Shown here piece after piece: positions 1 through 7,815 of a stretch of 43,253 nt of DNA. Position 1 is the first letter of the stretch; the number at the start of each line of letters is the position of its first letter. The DNA comes from Candidatus Binatus sp. GTDB lineage: Bacteria; Desulfobacterota; Binatia; Binatales; Binataceae. A program made the position numbers and the translations under genes. The stretch covers positions 1 to 43,253 of the forward strand of contig NZ_JAUSKL010000114.1 of the NCBI RefSeq assembly GCF_030646925.1, given 5' to 3'. A model generated the notes under the pieces. The model was not told where the DNA came from, did not search any database, and saw only the letters and a program-made list of their open reading frames with translations.

Positions 1-84
1 TTGCTCGATTCAATTGAAAGGCTCCCGCTGAATGATCGTGCGCGAGCACATTACAGACAGTTCCGCGACAAGTACGTTATCTAG
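1..84 (+). CDS. C-terminal fragment of an unidentified protein
   Basis: The window opens inside a reading frame on the plus strand that runs 27 codons to a TAG stop. The visible tail is mostly charged and helical and ends in DKYVI. Codon choice resembles the rest of the window. Too little remains to assign a family, and it could be a chance open frame. No gene follows it on this strand until 18.87 kb, so it would be the last gene of a unit that converges with the minus-strand fmdB-type gene. Confidence 0.4.
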   Translation: MLDSIERLPLNDRARAHYRQFRDKYVI

Positions 85-170
85 GCGGTCTCGACTTCAG
101 TGCGAGTTCCCGAAAGCCTCGAACCTGCGGGCACGGACTGCCGCCTTTTGAGTCGGGGCTGGATTCATTG

Positions 171-226
171 TGCCTGAAGGTTTAACGGTGCCCGCGGATG
201 CGCGAGCGCCGCGAACCCTTCAGGCA
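171..226. repeat. 10-bp inverted repeat between convergent genes
   Basis: TGCCTGAAGG at 171-180 is perfectly complementary to CCTTCAGGCA at 217-226, with a GC-rich 36-nt loop between them. It lies in the 222-bp gap between the convergent ends at 84 and 307 and could help terminate either unit. No U-tract follows on either strand, so a terminator role is only a guess. I see nothing else in this gap. Confidence 0.35.
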
Positions 227-306
227 GCTCCGCCGAGGATGTAGCCCGCTGCGCGCGGCGCTATGGTCACCGCGATCGGTGATGCTGCTGTGGAAAGCTT
301 TCGAGG

Positions 307-558
307 TTAGTGGCAGCCGCAGCCGCCGCCGCAGCATCCGCCGCCCGTCATCCGGCCCGCCGACGCGCCGTTGCCCGCGATCGCGCTCATCGCAGCGCTG
401 GCGCCGTCGCCATTGCTGCCGCGCGCCGCAAACGTGGACATCTCGCGCGTCAGGTGCGAGCCGTGGCATTCGGGACAGCTCGCCTCGTCGCCGCCGCCGC
501 GCACGAACGCCTCGAAGGAACGATCGCACTCGACGCATCGATACTCGTAGATTGGCAT
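307..558 (-). CDS. FmdB-family zinc ribbon protein
   Basis: An 83-residue protein starting MPIYEYRC, the signature opening of the FmdB/CxxC_CXXC_SSSS regulatory zinc-ribbon family. One CxxC pair lies at residues 8-11 (CVEC) and the second at 28-31 (CPEC), forming a single zinc ribbon. The tail is Gly/Ala/Ser-rich and ends in a Cys/Gly/His cluster (GGGCCGGGCGCH), common in this family and probably disordered or metal-binding. The start has AGGGG just upstream. It begins 7 bp after the methylmalonyl-CoA epimerase stop, so the two are probably co-transcribed. FmdB was named as a putative regulator of formamidase genes, but the exact role of these small ribbons is unknown. Confidence 0.85.
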   Translation of the reverse strand: MPIYEYRCVECDRSFEAFVRGGGDEASCPECHGSHLTREMSTFAARGSNGDGASAAMSAIAGNGASAGRMTGGGCCGGGCGCH

Positions 559-565
559 GGACCCC

Positions 566-970
566 TCACTCGTCGATCGGCTGCGCGTACTCGACCAGCA
601 CGCCGCGGGTGGCCTTGGGATGCAGAAAACAGATCATCCCGGCGAGTCCGCGCCGCGCCTTCTGATCGATAAGCTGGATATTTTTCCCGCGCGCTATTTC
701 CAGTTCGCGATCGATATCGTCAGTTTCGAAGCACACGTGATGAAGTCCGCCGCCGCGCCGCGCGAGAAACTTGCCGACGCCATTATCCGGGTTAAGCGGC
801 TCCAGCAGCTCGATCTCGCTTTCGCCGACCTTCAGCAAGGCTGCTTTGACACCTTGCTCCTCGATCGTCTCGCTCTTGGTGAAATGCAGGCCGAGCGTAT
901 CGCGCCAGAACTTGAGACCTTCATCCAGGTTCGGCACGACCACGCCCACATGATGGATCTTCTTCAGCAT
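566..970 (-). CDS. mce: Methylmalonyl-CoA epimerase
   Basis: A 134-residue single VOC/glyoxalase-fold protein, the usual length for this enzyme, which interconverts (S)- and (R)-methylmalonyl-CoA in propionate/odd-chain metabolism. The family's metal-site segments are visible: IHHVGVVVP (His7), SEIELLEPL (acidic residues at the Gln position, 52/54), GLHHVCFETDDID (His77/78) and GVLVEYAQP (Glu128). The segment FLHPKATRGVL is typical of the C-terminal half. It follows the TPR gene by a few bases and precedes the FmdB ribbon by 7 bp. No mutase subunit is visible in the window. A different VOC isomerase is possible, but the motif match is good. Confidence 0.88.
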   Translation of the reverse strand: MLKKIHHVGVVVPNLDEGLKFWRDTLGLHFTKSETIEEQGVKAALLKVGESEIELLEPLNPDNGVGKFLARRGGGLHHVCFETDDIDRELEIARGKNIQLIDQKARRGLAGMICFLHPKATRGVLVEYAQPIDE

Positions 971-973
971 CTA

Positions 974-3382
974 CTACTTCTTGTGATCGAGGCAGATCTG
1001 TTTCTGCAGAGTGTCCCACCGCTTCTGCATTTCTTTGGAGCCCAGCGTCGGGTGCTCGGCGCGGGTCTGCGCGAGCTTGCTGCAAGCGCCCGGGACATTT
1101 TTCTGCTCGACGTACACCAGCGCGATATTGTACTTCGCCTCGTACCACAGGTTGTCCGACTCGGCGGCGGTATTCTCGACCGCGGTCCAGCTTGTGATCG
1201 CGTCCTTCCAGTTCTTCTTCGCCTGTGCGATACGCGCGAGCCCCGCATTCGCATCGGGCGACGCCGGGTCAGCCTTGACGACCTGCTGGAAGATCGTGTC
1301 GGCCTTGTCATTCTGACCGGTTGCCTGCAACGCCTGCGCGTAGATCGACAACGTACCGGTCAGGTTTTTCACCGGGATTTTGCCGGCCGCGGCCATGTCC
1401 GCGAAGTACGAATACGCCGTCACGGTCAACTTCGCGTTGGCCAGGAAAGCCTTCTGATCGTTGTTCGATTTGGCTTCCTGCGCCGCCTTCCAGAAATCGA
1501 TGCCGAGCCCCTTGATAAAATCGCTCTGCGCGCTGTTGCCCTTGTTGCGCTCGACCAGCGCTGAGACATCGCGATTGACCTCGTCATACTTGCCCAGATG
1601 ATCGAGCGCCGTGATCCGCCATTCGGCGATGTCGTGAAACTTCTCGCTCATCTTCGGGTACTGCGCTTCGTAATTGTCCAGCAGCGACGCGACTTGCGGG
1701 TAGTCGACTTTGGCGGGATCCTCTTCCAGCAACGCCGCCAGCATGAAGATCGCCTGTCCGCGAATTTCATGAATCGATTTCTTCGCGGCACCCGGCGAAC
1801 TCCGCTCTGCTTCCGGCGCCATCTTGATTGCTTCGTTCAGATTTTGGACCGCCAACTTCTTCAAAGCAGCCGTATCGACCTTAGGTGCCTTGCTGTCCTT
1901 CGGGGCTTTCGCGTCCTTCTCGGTGCCCGCCGCCAGCAGCGCCTTATAGTAGCACTCGGCGCTCTTGAACTTCGCGGTGAAAGTGAACTCAGGATTGCCC
2001 TTCACTTCGCCATAGAGCTTCGCCGCCTCCAGGAAATTGCCAGTGCGCTGCATTTGCTCGGCCAACGCCAATCGAATCTCGGCGGAATGCTCACCCTGCG
2101 CATTCTTCGCCAGGTAATCCTGTCCCGATTTGGTCCATTGATCCTCGAGCGCCTTGTCCTTCGACCCGCCCTCTTCCCAGCGATGACGCGCAAGCGCGAA
2201 CTTCGTGTACTGCGCCCATTGCGCGTCGGCGCCGCCGCCGCCCGCAATCTTGCTCAGCAAGGCTTCGACCTGATCGTAGCGCTTCTGTTTCAGATAGATG
2301 TCAGCGGCAAATTTGTAGCCCTTGGGATATTTCCCCGACGCCGCCGCTTCCGCGTAATACTTCGCCGCCGCGTTCTCGTCCTTGCGCGAGAGCAACACGT
2401 TGGCGAGCAGCCACTTCTCGAACGGATCGCTCGAATTGCCGAATTCCTCAACCACGTTGTTCGGATACTTCGAGGCCGCCGCGACGTCGATTGCCCAGCC
2501 TTCCTTGTCGTTCTCCTGGCTCTTCATCGCGTCGATGATCTGCTTGTGAATCTCCGCCTTTTTCGCCGGGTCGCTATTCGCCTTCTCTGCCGCGAACAGG
2601 GTCTGCAGATGCAGCATCTGGCCGCCGCCCTTGCTGCCACCACCGGCGGGTTGGTATTTGAGCGCCTCGTCCGCCTTGCCCATCTTCATGTAGGTGGTCG
2701 AGAGTCCTTCCTGCGCCGCCTTGTATTGCTGCGTCCCGGTGCCGCCTTCCATGATCTGCTTGAAGTCGGCGATCGCGCGGTCATAGTCAGCCTTGTTGAA
2801 CTTGCCGAGTTCGCGTTCGCAATAGGCGCGGCCGAGCGTGTTCTCGCGCACCAGGTTCGGATCGGGCATCGCGAGCGTGCTTTCGGTAAACCCGTCGATC
2901 GCCTGGTTCAGCAGCTTCTTCGATTGTTCCGCGTTGTCGTCGAACAGCGTGGTCGCGGCCTGAAACCGCAGCCATGACAGCGGATACAGCGCGCGCAGCG
3001 CGTACTGCTCAGGCTTGTCGTAGTCGCACTGGCTGCCGCTGTCCATCTGGGCAATACAGTCGTCCTTCTTTTTGCGATACGTCGTGTACATCTTGTCCAG
3101 CATCGAATCGAGCTGGCGGTACATCGGGATCAACGCGCCCTTATCGACCTTGCCGGCCGAGGCTAGCTTGGCGAAGGTCGCCTCCGCCGCGTCGAGCTTG
3201 CCGATTACCTGGTCGGCGGTCGCTTCGTTGGATTCAGCCGCGCTCATCTCGCCTGACAGGCCGGCGAGTTGACCGTTCAAATCGGCCAGACTCTGAGCGG
3301 CGGCGATACCGCCGGAAAGAGCGACGGCGGAGAGCACGATCAACGCCACCGTCATGCGATGCGAAAAGCGCACAAGATTCAT
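974..3382 (-). CDS. Large exported TPR protein
   Basis: I place the start at the ATG at 3382 (MNLVRFSHRM...), because it puts a normal signal peptide (basic n-region, hydrophobic core around residues 10-25, AAAQ cleavage region) at the N-terminus; the longer frame to 3454 would overlap the next gene. The mature protein is about 775 residues of helical repeats rich in Ala, Lys and Asp, with TPR-like units throughout (for example the AAAKYYAEAA, FLEAAKLYGEV, KADTIFQQVVKADP and YNIALVYVEQKNVPGACSKL regions). It is likely a periplasmic or envelope scaffold. It lies in a same-strand run between a HAD hydrolase and methylmalonyl-CoA epimerase. No enzymatic motif is seen and the specific role is unknown. 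Confidence 0.8.
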   Translation of the reverse strand: MNLVRFSHRMTVALIVLSAVALSGGIAAAQSLADLNGQLAGLSGEMSAAESNEATADQVIGKLDAAEATFAKLASAGKVDKGALIPMYRQLDSMLDKMYTTYRKKKDDCIAQMDSGSQCDYDKPEQYALRALYPLSWLRFQAATTLFDDNAEQSKKLLNQAIDGFTESTLAMPDPNLVRENTLGRAYCERELGKFNKADYDRAIADFKQIMEGGTGTQQYKAAQEGLSTTYMKMGKADEALKYQPAGGGSKGGGQMLHLQTLFAAEKANSDPAKKAEIHKQIIDAMKSQENDKEGWAIDVAAASKYPNNVVEEFGNSSDPFEKWLLANVLLSRKDENAAAKYYAEAAASGKYPKGYKFAADIYLKQKRYDQVEALLSKIAGGGGADAQWAQYTKFALARHRWEEGGSKDKALEDQWTKSGQDYLAKNAQGEHSAEIRLALAEQMQRTGNFLEAAKLYGEVKGNPEFTFTAKFKSAECYYKALLAAGTEKDAKAPKDSKAPKVDTAALKKLAVQNLNEAIKMAPEAERSSPGAAKKSIHEIRGQAIFMLAALLEEDPAKVDYPQVASLLDNYEAQYPKMSEKFHDIAEWRITALDHLGKYDEVNRDVSALVERNKGNSAQSDFIKGLGIDFWKAAQEAKSNNDQKAFLANAKLTVTAYSYFADMAAAGKIPVKNLTGTLSIYAQALQATGQNDKADTIFQQVVKADPASPDANAGLARIAQAKKNWKDAITSWTAVENTAAESDNLWYEAKYNIALVYVEQKNVPGACSKLAQTRAEHPTLGSKEMQKRWDTLQKQICLDHKK

Positions 3383-3450
3383 TTGTCTAGTCCCCACGTG
3401 AAATGTTCTGGATTCGGGTTGCCTTACATAAGGATAACCCGTCTTTGGCG

Positions 3451-4176
3451 TCAAGCAGATCCAAATACTTGCGTAACCTCGATCACTTGCGCAAGCGAAG
3501 CGATTTTCGCCCGCCGCGCTTCGATTTGTGGGGCGCGATTCCCCCGCCCTCGATCCACCAATACCGCCGCGATCCCCGCCGCTTCGGCCGCCGCATAGTC
3601 GAGACGCTCCGAGTCGCCGATATGCATCGCATCGCCGGCCGCTACGCCGAGCCGGCCCAGCGCCGCCTCAAAAATCTCGCGGCGCGGCTTGGCGTAGCCG
3701 ACTTCCGATGAAATTGAAATCGAATCGAAATAGCGCGCCAGGTCGAGGCCGTCGAGAATTCGATACAGCCGATGGTCGAAGTTCGAGATCACGCCCAGTT
3801 TGAATCCACGATTCTTTAGACGAAGAAGGGTCTCGCTTGCTTCAGGAAAGACGCGCCAGTGGGCGGGGTCGGCGAAGTACTCGAACAGCGCGGCAAAATA
3901 GGCGTCGAAATCGCGAAACCGGCCGAACGGCTCGAACGTCGCCACGACCCGCGCCCGCCACCACTCGCGCTCGAGGCGGCGAATCTCGTCGGCGCGATGG
4001 CCCTGCCCAAACGCCAATCCCTCCGATGCGTGAAACGCCTCGCGGAAGCGCGCCGCGACTGCGTCTTCGGAAGCATCGACGCCGAACTGCCGCGCGATCC
4101 GCGCATAGCTTCGCCCGATCGGCTCGCGCGAGTCGAACAGCGTCCCGGCCGCATCGAAGTATGCCGCGCGAATCAT
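3451..4176 (-). CDS. HAD-superfamily hydrolase (HDHD3/DREG-2 like)
   Basis: 241 residues with the HAD core: motif I YFDAAGTLFD (residues 6-15), motif II LGVISNFD, motif III with KPRREIFEAAL, and motif IV HIGDSERLDY. A helical cap lies between motifs I and II. Motif I has D-A-A-G-T, so the second aspartate of the usual DxDGT is alanine. This is typical of the HDHD3/DREG-2 branch rather than damage. Substrate is unknown, probably a small phosphomonoester. It starts just upstream of the TPR gene and follows the VOC gene by 16 bp. Confidence 0.82.
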   Translation of the reverse strand: MIRAAYFDAAGTLFDSREPIGRSYARIARQFGVDASEDAVAARFREAFHASEGLAFGQGHRADEIRRLEREWWRARVVATFEPFGRFRDFDAYFAALFEYFADPAHWRVFPEASETLLRLKNRGFKLGVISNFDHRLYRILDGLDLARYFDSISISSEVGYAKPRREIFEAALGRLGVAAGDAMHIGDSERLDYAAAEAAGIAAVLVDRGRGNRAPQIEARRAKIASLAQVIEVTQVFGSA

Positions 4177-4192
4177 CGAACTCGCTCCGCGC

Positions 4193-5068
4193 CTAATTCA
4201 ACCCGTCCCAAACCTGGATCAACACCCCGAACGCCGATTGCGGCGAGATGAAATACTGCCGCTCGCCGCGCCAGTTGAGCTTTTCATCGACCACCCGCAC
4301 GCCGTCGCGCTTCAGCCGCTCGCGCGTCTCGTCGAAATCCTTGAGATCGATCGATATGTGATGCATCCCCTCGCCGTAGCGCTCGATAAACTTCCCCACG
4401 AAATCGTTCGCCGTCCGATTTGGCGGGCTCTGGATAAATTCCAGCTTGAATTCGGCGACCTCGAGATGCCCCAGCCTGAAGTTGCCCTCCGAATTGCTGA
4501 CGTGCGGCTCGTGCTCGATTTTGGTGCCGGGAAAATAAGTGCGGAAAAACGAGTACGCCGCGTCGATATCCTTCACCGCGATCGAGACGTGATCGAAATT
4601 CGCCTTGCCGTCGGGCGCGGGCTTCGGATGCAACTGGCTCCAGTCCGGCACGTGCCAGAACTGGATCAGCGTGCCGAATGACGACCGCGGCGAGATGAAC
4701 GCCGTCGCCGAGCCCGAATCGTATTGCTGTTCATCTACGACGCGCACGCCGCCCGCCTTCAGCTTCGAGGTCAGCGCCTCGATATTGTCCACCTCAATCG
4801 ACAGATGATGCATCCCCTCGCCCTGCTTCTCGATAAACCTGGTGACGAAGCCGGGCTTGCCGGCGGGATCCTCGATCAGCTCGACGACGAATCCGCCGAG
4901 ATGAAAGTCCTGCCAGTAGAACGAGCCGCTGACCTGCTCGTCCATCGTTTTCGGGCTGCGCAGCGTGATCGGAAAATACTTCGAGAAGAAATCGTACGCG
5001 CGATCGATCGACTTCACCGCGATCGAAACGTGGTCGAACCTCATCCTGATGTCGTCAGTCCCTGCCAT
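4193..5068 (-). CDS. Tandem VOC (glyoxalase/HPPD-like) protein
   Basis: 291 residues made of two related VOC modules, each opening with FDHVSIAVK.ID.AY.FF..YFP (residues about 10-130 and 155-285). Each module also carries GEGMHHISI/GEGMHHLSIE and a terminal ISPRSSFGTLIQFW / ISPQSAFGVLIQVW strand. This two-module arrangement is that of extradiol-type and 4-hydroxyphenylpyruvate dioxygenase-like proteins and of fused epimerase/lyase VOC proteins. I chose the ATG at 5068, which has GGGAGA about 11 bp upstream; a further start at 5044 is possible. Metal-ligand His/Glu candidates are present in both halves. Substrate is not deducible. Confidence 0.75.
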   Translation of the reverse strand: MAGTDDIRMRFDHVSIAVKSIDRAYDFFSKYFPITLRSPKTMDEQVSGSFYWQDFHLGGFVVELIEDPAGKPGFVTRFIEKQGEGMHHLSIEVDNIEALTSKLKAGGVRVVDEQQYDSGSATAFISPRSSFGTLIQFWHVPDWSQLHPKPAPDGKANFDHVSIAVKDIDAAYSFFRTYFPGTKIEHEPHVSNSEGNFRLGHLEVAEFKLEFIQSPPNRTANDFVGKFIERYGEGMHHISIDLKDFDETRERLKRDGVRVVDEKLNWRGERQYFISPQSAFGVLIQVWDGLN

Positions 5069-5204
5069 CTTCGGGCCAATCTCCCTTTTCCTCGATGCGC
5101 TCGTGAGCGCGGCAAACCTCAATTCAAGTTTGCAAATCCTTCGTCAAAGCGATTCGTCTGCAATGGAAGCTGCGCCGCTGGCGCACCGTCTCGAAATGAC
5201 CGCT

Positions 5205-5360
5205 TTATCGCGCGGCGCGGCCGGGTCGAAAGCGCCACAATAATCGCAACGCGTTGCGCAGTACCAGCGGCCAGCCGTTGGCGATTTTGCTCGCGTACAT
5301 CCTGAGCGATTGATCGGCGCGCGAAATTCGCGGCACGTCAAAGAAATTCGAGCCTCGCAT
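5205..5360 (-). CDS. Candidate small basic protein overlapping the phosphoesterase 3' end
   Basis: A 51-codon frame begins with ATG at 5360 inside the last codons of the metallophosphoesterase gene and ends at TAA (5205-5207). Its product is basic and amphipathic (MRGSNFFDVPRISRADQSLR, then a Trp/Leu-rich stretch WPLVLRNALRLLW ending RAAR). Codon choice matches the window and the 22-bp overlap with the upstream gene suggests translational coupling. A GTG just after the phosphoesterase stop is an alternative start. I do not recognise a family. It could be a chance ORF in the 215-bp spacer before the VOC gene, which otherwise shows nothing. Confidence 0.35.
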   Translation of the reverse strand: MRGSNFFDVPRISRADQSLRMYASKIANGWPLVLRNALRLLWRFRPGRAAR

Positions 5361-5994
5361 CCAGCGTCCCGCCCTCGGCGCGCACCACGATATATCCGCC
5401 GCCCTTGAACGGTCCGGCGTTCAGAACTTTGGTCGGCCCGATTTGATCGACGCCCGCCGATTCATGGACGTGCCCCGAGATACAAACGTCCGGATGCACC
5501 TCGCTGATAAAGCGCCGCGCCGCCGTGCTGCCGACCGCCATGCCGCTCCTGATTCGATCGCACTTCGTTTCGAATGGCGGCGTATGACAGATCATCAGGA
5601 GCGGGCGCGCATCGCGGACCATCTCGTAGCCGGCGCGCAGCTTCTCGTAGATTTCGTCTTCGGTGAGTTCGGTCGGTGTGCCGAATGGCGTGATATTCGA
5701 GCCGCCGCATCCGAAGATGCCGACTCCATCGACGACCTGCCCGCGCCCATGCAGCGCGATTCCCTCCGCTTCGAGATACGGAATCACTTCGAGCTGATCG
5801 AGGTTCCCCGGCAACGCGAGCACGTTGGGGCACGCCGCGCGCACCTCGTCGAGCACTTTGCGGGCCTCGGCCGCGCCGCCGAAGTTGGTGAGATCGCCCG
5901 AAACAATCACGAGATCGCAATCGCGCATCACCTCATCCATGCGCGCCAGATTGCGCGTCGCCATGTGAACGTCGCCAAAGGAGATTATCTTCAT
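5338..5994 (-). CDS. Calcineurin-like metallophosphoesterase
   Basis: 218 residues starting MKIISFGDVH. The metallophosphoesterase blocks are in order: GDVHMA (residues 7-12), VSGDLTNFGG (about 33-42), LALPGNLD (the GNxD/E block), MICHTPPF and CISGHVHES. These supply the Asp, His and Asn ligands of a di-metal site. Length and the GDVH/GDLTNFG wording suit the small single-domain cytosolic phosphoesterases related to YfcE and archaeal homologues. I used the internal ATG at 5994 because the upstream extension is Arg-rich, overlaps the dapA terminus region and lacks the fold. It is 29 bp downstream of dapA. The substrate is unknown. Confidence 0.85.
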   Translation of the reverse strand: MKIISFGDVHMATRNLARMDEVMRDCDLVIVSGDLTNFGGAAEARKVLDEVRAACPNVLALPGNLDQLEVIPYLEAEGIALHGRGQVVDGVGIFGCGGSNITPFGTPTELTEDEIYEKLRAGYEMVRDARPLLMICHTPPFETKCDRIRSGMAVGSTAARRFISEVHPDVCISGHVHESAGVDQIGPTKVLNAGPFKGGGYIVVRAEGGTLDARLEFL

Positions 5995-6023
5995 CGCGTT
6001 GATGCGCCGCGCGAATTTGCACC

Positions 6024-6896
6024 TCAGATCAGGTGCGACTCTTTCATCGCGGTGCGGAGCTTTTCGGCGAGACCGGCGGTCATTGTGACCAGCGGCATCC
6101 GGAGTTCGTTGGCGCACTTGCCCATGAACGCCAGCGCTTGTTTCACGGGGATCGGATTGGTCTCGATGAACAGCGCGCGCATCACCGGCAGCATCTGGAA
6201 ATGAATTTCGCGCGCCCGGTCGAAGTCCTTGCCCAGTGCGGCGGCAGCGAGATCATGCATCTCGCGCGGCATGATGTTGCTGGTCGTCGAGATCACGCCC
6301 TTCGCGCCGAGCGACATCAGCGGCAGCGTCAAGGCGTCGTCGCCGGACAGGATCGTCAATTTCTCGCCGCATAGGTGCAGGATGTCCGACGACTGATCCA
6401 TCGAGCCGGAAGCTTCCTTCACGCCGACGACATTCTTGATTTCGGCCAACCGCGCGAACGTCTCGGGCGCGATATTCGAGCCGGTGCGGCCCGGGATGTT
6501 GTACACGATCAGCGGCAGATCGACGCTCGCGGCGATCGTCTTGTAGTGGCGGAAGATGCCGTCCTGCGTGGGCTTGTTGTAGTACGGCGAGATCAACAGC
6601 GCGCCGTCGGCGCCCATCTCGCGCGCGGCGGCGGTGAGCCGAATCGCCTCGGCGGTCGAGTTCGAGCCGGTGCCGGCGACGACGGGCACGCGCCTCCGCG
6701 TTTGCTCGATCGTGATCTTGATCACGGCGTCGTGCTCGGAATGTGAAAGCGTGGCGGATTCGCCAGTGGAGCCGCACGGCACGAGGCCGTCGATGCCGCT
6801 TTGAATTTGCCATTCGATCAAATCGCGCAGCGCGGTTTCGTCCACCGAGCCGTCGCGAAACGGGGTAACGAGCGCGGTCAATGCACCGTTGAACAT
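6024..6896 (-). CDS. dapA: 4-hydroxy-tetrahydrodipicolinate synthase
   Basis: 290 residues, the standard size. DapA condenses pyruvate with aspartate semialdehyde, the first committed step to diaminopimelate/lysine. Visible signatures: GALTALVTPF, the phosphate/carboxyl loop CGSTGESATLSHSEH, GADGALLISPYYNKP, the Tyr in LIVYNIPGRTG and the Schiff-base Lys in VVGVKEASG. It follows dapF by 18 bp in a lysA-dapF-dapA order, so the genes form one lysine/DAP unit behind the arginine genes. dapB is not in the window. Confidence 0.96.
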   Translation of the reverse strand: MFNGALTALVTPFRDGSVDETALRDLIEWQIQSGIDGLVPCGSTGESATLSHSEHDAVIKITIEQTRRRVPVVAGTGSNSTAEAIRLTAAAREMGADGALLISPYYNKPTQDGIFRHYKTIAASVDLPLIVYNIPGRTGSNIAPETFARLAEIKNVVGVKEASGSMDQSSDILHLCGEKLTILSGDDALTLPLMSLGAKGVISTTSNIMPREMHDLAAAALGKDFDRAREIHFQMLPVMRALFIETNPIPVKQALAFMGKCANELRMPLVTMTAGLAEKLRTAMKESHLI

Positions 6897-6914
6897 GATG
6901 GGCCTCCGCGTCTG

Positions 6915-7811
6915 CTACGCTTTGCGGGCGGAAATTAGTTCGTCGGCGCCGAGTTCGATTCCGCCGCGAAACACTTCGATTGCGTTACCGGTCATGAAGA
7001 CGTGATTTGCGTCGGGACCGCTCTCACGCCATTCGATTTCGAGATTGCCGCCGCGCAGTTCGACCGTCGCGGCGCGCTCCGCATGTCCCGTGAGCACTGC
7101 GCCGACCAGCGCCGCGCAAGCGCCAGTGCCGCAGGCCCAGGTCTCGCCCGAACCGCGCTCCCACACACGCATCTTGAGCCGGGTGCGGGAGATCGGCTGG
7201 ATAAATTCAGTGTTCACGCGCTTCGGAAAAAACGGGTGATGCTCGAACTTCCGGCCCAGCGCGGCAAAATCGAGATCGCCGAGTCCGAACACGGCGTCGT
7301 CGCCGACGAAAATGACGCAATGCGGATTGCCCATCGAGACCGCGGTGATTTGCTCGATCTGTCCCGCGACTTCGAGCGGATAGTCGATGATGCGTCCTTC
7401 GGCATTGACGGGAATCTCGCGGCCCTCGAGAATCGGCTCGCCCATATCGACCGTCGCGGCGACAACTTGGCGGCCTTCGAGTTTCAGCGAAACGGTTTTG
7501 AGCCCCGCGTCGGTCTCGACGATCATCGGATTTGCGCGCACGATCCCGCGTTCGAAGGCGAGCCGCGCAAGGCATCGGATGCCGTTGCCGCACATGTCGC
7601 CGCGGCTGCCGTCGGCGTTGTACATCTCCATCCGCAGGTCGGCGTTGCTCGACGGCGCCAGCATGATCAAGCCGTCGCCGCCGACGCCGAAGTGGCGATC
7701 GGAGAGCCTGACGGAAAGCGCGGCAGGATCGGCGGGGCGGGTCCGCGTCGCGACTACGTAAATGTAGTCGTTGCCGCATCCGTGCATCTTGGTGAATTCG
7801 AGTTTGGCCAT
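6915..7811 (-). CDS. dapF: Diaminopimelate epimerase
   Basis: 298 residues starting MAKLEFTKMHGCGNDYIYV. DapF converts LL-DAP to meso-DAP for peptidoglycan and lysine. The two catalytic cysteines are in DMCGNGIRCLAR and ETWACGTGACAAL, and the symmetrical halves carry MGNPHCVIFV and LRGGNLEIEW. The gene sits 4 bp after lysA and 18 bp before dapA, consistent with co-translation. Length and motifs show an intact enzyme. Confidence 0.96.
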   Translation of the reverse strand: MAKLEFTKMHGCGNDYIYVVATRTRPADPAALSVRLSDRHFGVGGDGLIMLAPSSNADLRMEMYNADGSRGDMCGNGIRCLARLAFERGIVRANPMIVETDAGLKTVSLKLEGRQVVAATVDMGEPILEGREIPVNAEGRIIDYPLEVAGQIEQITAVSMGNPHCVIFVGDDAVFGLGDLDFAALGRKFEHHPFFPKRVNTEFIQPISRTRLKMRVWERGSGETWACGTGACAALVGAVLTGHAERAATVELRGGNLEIEWRESGPDANHVFMTGNAIEVFRGGIELGADELISARKA

Positions 7812-7815
7812 GCGA

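Noticed and set aside
182-672. Several plus- and minus-strand frames of about 83-155 codons over the FmdB gene
   Set aside because: Arg/Ala-rich antisense and shifted shadows of high-GC coding DNA; only the MPIYEYRC frame has a known fold.
557-1564. Long plus-strand frame of 335 codons antisense to the epimerase and TPR genes
   Set aside because: Mirror of the real genes' codon pattern, with no domain; the minus-strand products have clear motifs and a signal peptide.
1598-2977. 459-codon plus-strand frame antisense to the TPR gene
   Set aside because: Arg/Leu-rich shadow frame; typical of antisense to GC-rich genes.
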